Shown: piece by piece, positions 27,701 through 39,700 of the stretch | Layout: each line of letters begins with the position of its first letter | Position numbering within the stretch: position 1 is the stretch's first letter | The notes under the pieces: generated by a model | Databases searched by the model: none | The model's input: the letters and a program-made list of their open reading frames with translations, nothing else | Told to the model about the DNA's origin: nothing | From: Himantopus leucocephalus | Lineage: Eukaryota; Chordata; Aves; Charadriiformes; Recurvirostridae | Length of the DNA: 64,000 bases | Reading direction: 5' to 3' | NCBI GenBank assembly: GCA_003993805.1 | Contig: RSEF01000026.1 | Location: 1,012,269 to 1,076,268 of the forward strand | Position numbers and translations under genes: made by a program

Positions 27701-30700
27701 ACGCTGCCGTGCTCCCCCGCCAGCCCCGTGCTCGCAGGGCATCCAAGCCACGGCAGGAGGAGAACCATCCTTCGAAGCAATGCCACGAGAGAGAGAACGC
27801 GAAGGAGCGGTCGGTGGCGGATGTCTCGTGACAGTAAGCCATGCTGCGCATCTCATCAGGAAGCAAATTCCTCTTTGCTGAAATCTACTCCAGGCCGACC
27901 GACTGACACAGCCTTCCAGTAACATGCTTTAGGAAGGGAGTACAGAAATACAATCGCTCTGTGTTTTTTCCTGGGCTAGTGTGCGTGATCTCAAAAGCCA
28001 GCTTTGTCTTCTTACCCATCTGGAGAGAACCACAACGGCTTAACTCGGGCTGCAGACTATTCAGAGCACAGAGGATCAGCACACTGAAACTCATCGATGC
28101 CACAAAAGGTTAGTTTTGGAAAGCATTTAAGGAGAACAGCTTTCACAGTTCTCGGATCAAACAGCGTAACAAATTAAACATATGGTGCAATCAGATGAAT
28201 GATAATAGGACAGTTTTATTAGTATTTCATGTCTGGAGAATGTGGCCGTTAAAGTTCTGACTGCGCAAAGGAACACGCTCAGAGGTAACATGAGTCCCCT
28301 CCCGCGTACACCTTTAATATCCTACTCCTGGGTGGCAATCCCCAAAGACATTAATACAAAGCATAAAACCCGGAATAGACAGAGTCAATAGATAATTTCC
28401 TACCTTCATCTCCTCTTCCATTTCAGAGAGTTTCCGCTCCAGGGCTCGCTTCTCCTATTTACAAGGATTCATAACAAAGACGGTCACAAGGATTTAGAAA
28501 AAAACTTCACAGTACGTTTTCTTTTAAAGAAAAATAAGTGTCTTGTCTTTCTGTTGGAGCCTTCACTGAAAAGCATCTCAAAGCAACGCACAGGTTACAA
28601 CCAGGAGCCGATCCGACGGGACAGGGCACAGCTGGTAAACCAGCAGGTGACACGCGCTGGGCCCGTTTCGGTGGATCCTGAGCTCTCTTCTTACCCCTTC
28701 AATGAAACTATCCCCCCACCTCCAGCGGTCCCACTTTTCAGGACTTTCTGATGTAATGTGATTTTGAGCTCTGCAGGTGAAGCCATGGATTTAACTGCAC
28801 CCCACTAACAGAGGCCACGAGAAAACTCACCGAGCCCGGCAAATAAAAAACTGAACAGGGAAATTCTGCTTCTCCCAGATTTAATGTAGGGCTTCAAAGC
28901 TGTAAAGCTGACTGCTTGCAGTATATTTTGGAAACTGGCAATTACACGGGTCGGCTCTGCCACGTGAGTACTGGCGGTGCCCTCAGTGGACAGCTAGAGC
29001 CCCTGCCTAGCGGGAGAGATCCGGATGCCATCAATGACTTTCTCAACCTGAGAGGGCTCAAACTGCCCCAGGAGAGTGCACTGAGCAGGAGGAAATGGCA
29101 AACGTGGGTCAGGAACAGGCTTTACACTCTCTGCTCCGCTCCTTTACCCTCTGTAAAGAAACACGAGGCCAGGAGAGAGAGGAAAGCACAGCTTTTGAGC
29201 GTGGCCGTGGATGACGGGTTCTGGGTCACTTGTTGTCCACAGCACACTTCATCCAGGGATTCATCAGTGCAAATTGTGTAAGCTGTCCTGGAAACAGTCA
29301 ATGCCATCTTCACTGAGAACAGTCGGAAATTTTTTTTCTCTCTAACTCTCAGAAACCCGTATTTGTTGGGTGTCGTGATCCTAAGTCAACAGAAGCGGTG
29401 CGGGACATTGCCCCAGCTTGGAAGCACCGCACGGGTGGGAGATGGGCCAGGTGGTGTGAGCTCCCTCTGGTTGGGGATGTCCGCTCAGTGCTCTGAACCA
29501 CCCACATGCTCTTTTTTTTATCCAAAAGAAAATCTCCGCCCGCGTCACGACTTCCCCCAGCAGCTCTGTTGAGATGACAGTCGTGGTTGCACATTTGGTA
29601 ACTCCCCTGCTTTGGGCACACGTAGGAATCCGGCCCTCACGGATCACTGCTTTGAGAATCTCAGTCTCGGGGTTCAGAGTGGTGCCGGGATGCTCAGCTG
29701 AGCTCACCTGGCAGTGCCACGGCCTGAGCATCAGCTCAGCTTCAGCAGCTTTGGTAACTTCAGCAGTCAGAGCCCGGCACCTGCGCCGGGAGGTGTGTCA
29801 CTGTACACTAACTCTGTCCAAAGTGGGGATCCCGAGTGTCACCTCCTCCTAACTGTATCTGGCAAATCCCAGGAAGCGTTTACACACATCTTCAGAGGTC
29901 CCTTCCAACCCTGACCATTCTGTGTTTCTGTGATAAACAATTAAGGTCTTTCGTGGTCGGAATTGAATTTAAACACGCGGTTTGACCATCCCGCAAAGCT
30001 CCTAAAAATTCAGGAGATGAAACACTTTAGGAGGAACCTCCACTTTAGGTTAAGTGGATGCGACTGAGAAATTTCTCAGCTGGAGCCAGGCTCCAGCTTT
30101 AATTAACCACTGAAGTAGGTGGTGGGAGAACGGGTGGTAATGGCCATCGGCTGAAGCAGGGGAGGTTCTGAGCAGATATAAGGAAAAAAAAATCACTATG
30201 AGGATAGTTACAGAATCACAGCAGTGGCACAGGACGGCGTCCAGGAGGGTTTGGAATGTCTNNNNNNNNNNNNNNNNNNNNNNNNNNNNNNNNNNNNNNN
30301 NNNNNNNNNNNNNNNNNNNNNNNNNNNNNNNNNNNNNNNNNNNNNNNNNNNNNNNNNNNNNAAAAAAATACTGACTCTGGAAGATGGCACGTTTCCAGCC
30401 TCTCAGCATCAGCACGCCGCAGTGCTGCGGCGGAACGAGGGGAGGCTCAATGTGCAGCTGGGTACACGTAAACACGCGCGGCGGCAGCTTGGCCGAACAT
30501 CCAAGACATATGGCTCGAACACCAGGCGGCGATTCGCTACGGTCCGTCCAGGTAGACGGACTGCACTGCATTCCTCCAAACTGCTTTCTCCCGCGCTGCC
30601 TTCTCCTCTGTTCTTTCTTTCCTCCCCTTTGGAATGAGGTGAGGCACGATTCACCCTATTTTCCAGCTACTGGAGCGTTTGCTGACCAGTTTAGCCAGCA

Positions 30701-33700
30701 AACAGGCAGCAGGTAAAACACCGCGGATGAAGCGCTACGGTGGGCCCGCGTATGGCTTGCTGGCCACCAAAGGATGCAAACCAGCGTGCCAGAGCGCTTC
30801 GCTAGTGGTTCCTCCCCACACCTAGCAGTCTCTTCTGCTTTAACCTTTTGGCTTCACGCAGATAATTTAAGGCCACAAGTTAGGAGACATCCCTGTGATC
30901 TAATATTAGATGATAAGCCTGTTTATGTTTTTGTTGCTAAGAGAAAGCTGGAGCTTTGGAAACACTGAAGCAGACCAAATGCTACTGCAACAGCTGCCGG
31001 TGGGAACTGAAATCCATACAGTGCTTCCCCGACAACTGTTTGCCATTTTCCTTTTTTATTTTATTTTACTGGAATTGGCCTCCTTCCAAAAGAAGCTTTT
31101 CCCGTTTAGGTGACCTCTCCTGTTTCTCTAGCTCCGTGTTTCCTAGTTCAAAACGTGCAGGCAGTTCCCCAGTCCGTGTATCCTGCCGGTAGAACACACA
31201 TTCATAAATCAGTTTTCCTCCACCCACAAGCAAAATGCATCATTGCTGGGCTTTTTTTCCCCCTCCTCTCCGTAGTTTCAAAGCATCAATTAAAGGTGGG
31301 AGGAATTTTCTGGTGTTTCTCTTTGCATTAGCATAATTCATAAGACAAGGTTCTCTAATAAAAATGCAGGGGACTTAAACAGATCTTCTATATTATTTAT
31401 AGAAACTGATTCGGCAATAAATGCCAATGCAGTAATATTAATAGATGCTCTTTGGGGCATTTATAAGTACTGTCACAGTCAAGTTCCCCGTCTGCAGCCA
31501 GTGCCGAAAGTATGGTGGGTTTTGCGGAGCCCACTTCTCCGGGGAAAAATCTATAAAGCTTCTGCAACTTGATTCTGGGCTTGCCAAAATGGAGATACTG
31601 CTGTGAAACCGCCTCTAGTGTGAACTGAAAGCACAATCCTCACTCTGTCCCCTTTTTGCACAATCTCACTTTGCGCCGGCAGTATCTTTTGGCAGCTCAT
31701 CTCAATTCAATTGCAAATGACACCGAGCCGACTGACCCCCAGCAAAATGACAAGGAGCAGACAGAGGCACTGCCAATATCAAATGGAAGTGTTCTCACAG
31801 ACAGAGCTACTCTGCAGCAGCTATTTCAAATTACGTCCCTGCACACAGAGGTGATGAACGCGGCTCATCCAGAACACTTGCAATACCTTCAAAGCGCTCT
31901 CTGTGTTAGCTCTGGAAAAAAAAGAAAAAAAGCCCAAACACCATTAAAGTTTGACTATTTCCCAAACAGCACAGACCACCTCCTCTCTTGGATCTGCGGC
32001 AGCCGAAGCAGAGAGAAGCCCGCAGCACGCTCGCCCTCCCTCCGTGGGAGAGCCCACGTGGCCGACTGCGGATTAGCCGGCACTGCTGAGCTCGACCACC
32101 TTCACCTCTGCAGGCTGGTAACTCCCGTTATTGCTTTTCACATCCTTTGGCTTCAGGCCATTTAAAATATATCCGAGTACTACCTCCACTCAGGAAGGTC
32201 TGTACTTTAACAAGTTATTATTTTAGCACTCCACGAGCTGGTTGCTAGTTAGAAATACACAGCTCATTGCGGCGTTTTATTTATTACCATTTACTTTCAT
32301 CGATGCAATCAGAAGAGACAGATTTTGCAAAAGTTAACCTGTTTGTAGGAATAAATATGGACCATTTGATATTCTGTACTTAAATGCACACGGTAAATTT
32401 CCCTTGAAAAGAGCACCGGCTCCCCCAGGTTTATATTTCCCCAGCCTTAAAATAACAACACATGATAAGAAAGAGATACCACCAGCTACATTCAGCGTGA
32501 TTCAAAATGCTGCTACTGCTGGAATAGCCCCAGTTGCAAACGGCAGACTTCTGCCTCTGCGCTAAGACCGCCTTCTTTCCATGTCAGTCGAAGGAAACTC
32601 GTGCTGCTACAGCGCAGTCCATCTCCTCCTGGATCGCACATCCTCACGCTCCAGGAATGTTTGTTTTCCCCCACTAACTGCGGAGGGAATTTAGGGGACT
32701 TGTGCAGCAAAGATGTCTCCATGGGGGTGTATGGAAACTTAACTGAGCAGAATCAGAGGGATGGACTGTATCTGAACGTGTCTCAGTCCAACGGTCTTTT
32801 TAGGACGCGATTCATGTTACAGAACCTACTGCAAGCGGCTGCCGGGCTGTCTGTCCCTCTGCACATAGAGGACTTTGGGATTGAGGTTAGTAGCTGAGAT
32901 GACTACTGAAAAAAAAGGCTGAGACGCTGAAAAGACAAGTAGAAAATTATGAAACTAAATTTAACCTACAAGCCAGCGATGACTCAATTCAAAACCTTGA
33001 GATGGAGCAGGGGCAGCAGCCTGTAACTCCACGCAGCGTCTAAGAAACAGTTCTAACACCCCCACCATCACCACCGCGTGAGACCTGATCGCAGAGGAGG
33101 ACCGACACACACCGGCACTCTGCCCACTAACCTTCTGCGCTCCCTGGCTTCCTCAGCTGAGAAGTCCTTTCCTGTAGTTGAGGCAGCACCGGCATTCGCA
33201 ATACCGTTAGCAGAGCCGAGTACAGCACGATTTGTGATTACACCTAGGGGGGTGCTAGCAGAGATGCCCTCTGTATTTTTCTCTACAGCAGAATCAGTTT
33301 GTTGCCTGAAAGGGGCTCTGAAATAGAGAAGACATAATGGAAAGCAAAGCAAGTGAACTCAACTGCTGACCGAGACCAGCCACCTCGAGGCAGCACTGAC
33401 AGTTCATTCTCCTCGTTCCAGACCCGCGTTTTTGTAGAGAACAGCACACGTTAAAATTGAGTTTTTAAAAATTTGCAGAAGAATAAGCAGGAGGAATTCA
33501 TAGTCTTCACACCCCTGTTTGTAGCAAAAAATGATTAGAAAATGTACCTGGTGAATAAGCAGAAGGAATGAACTCCAAGAGCTTGTGCACTGCGCGCCCA
33601 AGAGCAGCCTGAGCAACACGTTGTGTCTCTAACAGGGTAGCGAGAGGGCCCGAGGGACCGCTCCGGTGAGTGAAGAAGCTGAGGTCCCATACGGGCTCTT

Positions 33701-36700
33701 AACTGCCTGCTGNCCTAAACCACTCTGGGAGTTCTTATCAGCGCTCCCCACGCAGGAGCACACTTCCAATCCATAATCCACTCCAGAATTCAGAACTTCC
33801 AACCCAAATGCTGATTTTCTGCAGCGTTATCTCAGCTGTGAGCTGTTACCTGGTATATTGGCGGGCTGATGCAGTAGTGTTCGCACCGAGAGCTGTGGGA
33901 CAGGCAGAGACAGGTTGCCACGGGGTGCCCAAGGAGGTAGATGACCCAATGGTAGTGGGTGAGGTAGCTAGAGATGTATTGCGACTGGCTGAAATGTAGG
34001 GACTGCTGAGGTCACTACTTCTACCAAATGAAGCACTGTAAAACATCACAAAATCACGTCCTTCAGAGCACAGTAAATATTCAACAGAACATCACCCCAG
34101 CTGGGCGCTCAGCTGGAAAGGGGGCAAGTATTACACCTTAGCAAACCGCCTGGGAGGAGGTCAGAGCGCACTGGGGCGGCTGCAGGTCGCTCACGCAGGC
34201 TAGCGCTAGCAGCACCCCTCGTAGCTAAGCCCAGCCCAGTTTCAGCGAGAGAATAACGGCGTGGAGGTGAATTGGGGAAGATCAGGGAAGGGAAAAACCC
34301 TCCCGCAGTGAAAGCGGCGCACGCAGAGCACCCCTGTGTAGAAACAACGAGCAAGGATGAGGTTGCTTAAAGCAGGGGAGGAGAGAGTGACATAAGCAGG
34401 TCCGGCTGCATCACCTCCTAAGGATGCCCAGCACTTCCAGCTTTAGGAACTTGTTTTCAGTGGCTTAAACCTTCGGCAAAGATGATCAGTTCAGGCATTA
34501 ATTTTCTTTAAGGCAAGCTTGGCACAAATTCTGTATTTTTGGAAAATAGCTTGCAAAACTGTCCAAAAAATTATTCAAGAATGAGCAAGGGAAATACATG
34601 TTTTGCCAGTTTAAAACAAAACTCTTAAAACCATTATTACTGAAAAGCTGCAATTGTTTAAGCGCTCATACTTTGGAGAAGAGACCGAAGAGGAGAAGGG
34701 CTCTCATACGAGGACGTACCCTTTCGCTTTTTCAGAGAAAATCCACCCTAAGTGGGAGAAGTTGCACACCTCTAAACCCAGACTTGATGAAATCTGGCAA
34801 AATCTCCTACTGCATGTGCCGGAGCCCCATATACCGGCTGCTCGTTGTCTGCACAGAGCTAACGAGCACGCACGCATCATCTAGCACCCTGCCACGCCTT
34901 TCCCAGCAACTGGTATTCCTGGTTGCTACTGGTCAGACTGGGCTGTCTGCGGGATCAAAGGCTAGGAAGGCTGGAAGGGCCGTCTCTCACCTCCAGCATC
35001 CCGATGACTCCCATGCCAGCGCACACGGAGCACAGGAATAAAGGCTGACCCAGAGGAAAAGCAGACCGGGACAAAGAGCTGCAGGTTTATGGGAAAGCCA
35101 GGGACAACAGACTGGGACTGGAAGTCAACGCTGGAGGAAGAGTCAGAGAGAGCAGCCCGAGGCTGAAACGAAACTTGAAAGGGGCGGGCCAACAGCCAAG
35201 GACAGGAGGTCGGGGGAAGGATGCAGTCCAGTTCACTGAGGCACCCAAATTCACAAATCAGGTTTAGGGGCCAAGGCCCCCGGCCAGCCCCGAACGAGCA
35301 GCTGGTCCCTAGCCAGCCAAAGGAGAGAAAGGGGCACCCTGGAAGGCTTCCACGAGGAGGAACCTTACATTCGGGTTCTTCAGCCGATGGCTGCTTGCCA
35401 CATCCAGGCCGCAAAGGAACAAGCAAGTTATTGTCACCAGGTAGCAACCTCCACCGGACCCCAAACAAAGCTTCCTCTGGAGAGCCGTCCCCTGCCCGGA
35501 GCACTGCGAGCGGGAAGTCCTGCTGGAAGCAAGCGCCTCCCGTCTTGGCTCTTTGCACCCGAGGAAAAGGCCGAGCTCTGGGGATGGGCTGGGAGGAGGG
35601 TGAGAGCAGGGAGCGGAGCCTGGCTGGCGCGGGCGTGCAGAGCAAGCGGCCGTGAAGTTGCAGAAATGAGTGTACTGAGAAGACCACGGCAGTGGAGCGT
35701 GCGCCGGGGGAAGGAGCGAGAGGAGCGGCAGGGGAGAAGGTGGTGGCAACCCTGGGGGGAGCAGGGCTGATGGGGCACCGTCCCAGGAGACCCCAAGACA
35801 GAGGGGCTGGAGCACGAGGGGTGGCTACGAAAAAGAGAAGGAACCCGGTCGGGAAGGGAGGACACGGGAGGGTTATTAATTAAGACCTGACAGGGACTGT
35901 CTTTCAGAAGGGAAATGGGTGAAAAGGGGAGACAAGAGGATGTAAGCAGCCCCAGGTGGTGGGAGTATGGAGGAGGGATGAAGGAGAAGAGCATGGGGAC
36001 GGCGTTGTGCCAACTCCTACACGCACACACACCCCGGGCTGGAGAAATGCGGTGGTGGGGCATCACGCACCCACTCCTGCTCACAAAAAGGGAGCCAGGG
36101 CATCGCCAGCTCTACAGGAATTCACCTCCCCACCCTGTCACCTTGCACGGGTGGCACTGCACAGTTCGAGGAGGACTCTAAGGCATTTATTCAATTGTTC
36201 ACTTTTGATCTGAACAGGGCCAGAAAATTGCAAGAAAAAGGTTAGCGGGGGAATCTCGTTAATTAACAGCTGTGTTCATACGTATCTGTAAAAGGAAGGA
36301 TTATGAATTTACGCTGCAGAATTCAACATTAGAAATAAAAAAAGGCACTGACACACTCTTTCTCTAACATAATCACCATAACATAACCATCAGGGAATGA
36401 GCAATGAGATGGGAAGCAACATTTCAAATCAATAAAAAGAAATACTTCTGGAAACAGCTACAGCAAGTAGAATCCAAAAATCTTAAAAACCTTCAAAAGC
36501 TCCCACATATGCTAATAAAAAAGGTTTGCACAAAACACGTAACGATTTTTTAACACACTGCCATAGGGTATCGCAGAGATCAAAATAGGATTTGCTCATG
36601 GAAGTTGGCCACAGTGGTGGCTATTAAGAACAATGGTGAAGTATAACCCCTGGCTCCTAAATTCACCATTGCTGGAAGCAAGGAGAGCGTGGGAGGTGGA

Positions 36701-39700
36701 AGACTGCTCTTAAGTTCTTTCGCAACTTGTCCTTCAAAACCAGTTGCTGTCAGACACAGTGTCTGGACTGCATGGACCGTTGGCCCGACTCGCTGTGATG
36801 GTTTTTAAAACCAGTGAGAAGGTGTATCTGCAAATACGTAAAATGAAGGAGAAACTAACTGTGTGAAAAAGTGATTTCATTTTGGTGTGCGCGACCCCTT
36901 CCTGTGAGGCATCTCTCGTGGCTGATGTCAACAGAAGGATGCTGAATTAATTCCACCTGCTACGCCAGTTTTCCTCCAAATCCTTTAACGTACAGGCGAT
37001 GTGAACAGGCATACGGCTGTTTGAAGGCCAATACGTGTTAAAATGGAGACCAGGCTGTCAGAACAGGGTTCTGGGAGTTTTGGGGCTGGTGGTGCACTCA
37101 CAGAGAACACAGCATGAATGACAGTCACTACCGTTACAGAGAGAGCTTTAACAGTTGCTTCAGCTAAAGCTGAAGAGTATTTGCAACATTGCTGCAAGTT
37201 ATTTTGTCCCCTTTTAGACGAGCAGCCATTTTCAACATCTTAAGATGATCTGTTGCTGTTGTTTACTCTTTGTTTGGGGCTCATATAAAGCACTTACAGA
37301 GCACAACGAGGTATCTTTATGGAGATCAGTTAAATGCTACGGTAAAGGGGCAGACGTACACAAGTCGCCCTCGCAGTAACATCCAAGTACGTCATGTTCA
37401 CTTAAATTTTTCCTCTCTCAGAACAAGCTTTTATCTTTTGGAGTTGCCTTCAGAGTTTTGTTAATACCTGGAAATGACAAAGAGCTTATCCCTAACAGGC
37501 AACCAGCTTCCCTTCCTCATCTTAGAAGCTGACGCATCAGGTTGGAGAAATCAGAGGTTCAACACAATTATATTTAATTGCTCTGTGCTTTTCTGTCAGA
37601 AACCATACGGGATAGACGTCACACTGATCACGACTTTACTGTTTGCACATAAAATGCAAAACCATTGATCTCCTTAAAGAAAGTACACTTTATTCCTACC
37701 TGTCAAAGCTATTCTCTGTAATTGCTTGTAAACCAACACTCCCCCATGAAAGGCCAGAATTCAGCCTTTGCGACAAGAAATGGGTGTCAGTGAAATACCA
37801 CTGCCAGCCAAGACCCTCGCTAACCTCTGCACAGCTTAACCAAGGAAAACCAGTACAACTATGTGAAGGTAATACTAAATCTGGTTCTGGATTAGCTGCG
37901 ATCAACAGGCAATGTTTGTAAAATTTCAACGGACAGCCACGTGAGCGACTGGACTCTCTCTCAGACCTGGGAACAGCGAGGCATGCCAGCAGCAAGGGGC
38001 AAAAGTTTTCCAATGTAATCAGCTGCGGCTTGTCGGACTGCCTTTAGCGAGGGACAAGCTCTGGAGGTTGGCCTGTCATCATGTCCCAGGATAGATGTGA
38101 AGTCACCGGAATGGATCAGCAGATCGGGAGAAGCCTACTGCTTCAAGTGGCCGTTTCACCTTTTGTGGAAACGGGTCCGCATGTGCTCAGCAATTGGACA
38201 GACACATCCTCAAGCACAGCTTACCTCTACCAACATAAGGACTAGAACACAAAAAATCCGCCTCTTCCCAAATATCTCGAGCGATTGTTCCATCTCCAGG
38301 ACAGTTATTTAGTTCAGGGGCTAGAATTTTGTGAAACACAATCTAAAACCTTGAAATATTTCTGCCCTTAAGCACAGATCAAATGGCTTTGCAGTGTGAC
38401 GTGTTTATACGTGCTGTTTTGATGGCTTCCAGTATTAGCTAAAATAAAGGCGAGGTGATGGCACTGTACTTGTACAAAGGGCTGATCCTCCTTCTCACAA
38501 CCGAGATGAAAACTCAGTAACGTATTATTTGCCTTAACAGAGCAGGGCATTCATTCACCTCATTCAGAGAGCGCCATTATCTGGGACTTGAAGGAAACTG
38601 AGCCTCTGCCTTCCAAAGGGGTAAAAGATACCGCCAATTAAAGAAGTTATGCACAGGATTGCTTTCCTGACTCTGCTTGGGTAGTTTACCAGCAATCAGC
38701 CTCTACAATTTCACAGACGCTGTGCAGAAGCTGCTGCCACAAGAAAATGGTTGGAGACATCAGTCTCCCTCCTCAGCAAGTGCTGTAAGTCACGCACAAG
38801 AACACTGCCACTTCTCTGATAACGATGCCATAAACATGGACTAATATAAAGCAAAATTAGAGATAAGCTACAACTTACCTGTCAATAGCTATTTGAATAA
38901 TGCTTTCAGACTGTAATTACTTTAGTCTCTTTTTATGATCAATTTTGGTTTTATTATCTAACCATAATACTAGCATAAAACTGACAAAACACTTTGCATT
39001 TGAATTACGTGAACAAGAGTATTTAAATTCAGTTCCACAATTTCCAAATCAACAAAAAAGGAGGGTCTTTAAAAAGACTATTTAGCATGACAAATGTCGG
39101 TAAATCTTAATTTTTATTTCCTGCTCGCAGCAGAAGAGGGTCCCAAGGCCAGTGACACCGATGCAGTAAGCGGCAAGCTGAAGGCTGAAGTCTGGGAGGC
39201 AGGGTAAGAGCAGAACGGACGGCCCGGGAGCCCAGGTAAGAGAGAACTGGACATACCTTTTCAAGTAGGTAGAGACGTAGGTAGTAGGTGCACCAGAATG
39301 GGGAGCTTCGTTTCCCTTTGATTCATCCCTCCACGGCTGGCGGGTGTAGGAGCCGCTCCGCACTAGGTTAACAGCTGATTCCCTACCGCAGGAGAGAGCA
39401 CAAGGTTTGTATAGAAAAATCTTTTGGAGTCTGCTTCTGGTTCCTCTCCAGTTCCACAACACAAATCCTTCCCTTACCCCTACGCGCAGCGTGTTCCCAC
39501 GTGACACAACTCACCGAAACACCTCTTGTGGCCTTAACATCAGTTTCTGCTATTGCCAGCTGTACTACTTAAGAATCACCAGATATTTTGCATAAAGAGG
39601 AACAAGGTCCCTTTTAGTTAGAAAACTTGCAATTGAAATTTAGATTGTCCACAAAAGTAATTTAGCAAATTAAATAACGTCACCTGATATTGTCTCTGCC

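Larger units (their letters stand above)
28455..33131 (-). other. PPP1R12B: PPP1R12B region where several exons are missing; contains a 100-N gap
   Basis: Exon 33132-33317 ends after two bases of a codon, whereas exon 28404-28454 starts at phase 0, so they cannot be spliced together in frame. Family knowledge places about 300 residues between them: the inhibitory Rho-kinase site segment (RRSTQGVTL), the basic RERRRP segment and most of the C-terminal coiled coil. I found none of these on the - strand outside the gap at 30262-30361. A short CR1 tail lies at about 29890-29935. Confidence 0.75.

Noticed and set aside
28404..33317. Direct splice of exon 33132-33317 to exon 28404-28454
   Set aside because: The phases do not match (two bases over against phase 0), and conserved family segments would be lost.
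34962..36084. Open frames of 216-241 codons on the - strand in a PPP1R12B intron
   Set aside because: The region is GC- and purine-rich, frames are open on both strands, and no known domain, splice structure or repeat protein is recognisable.
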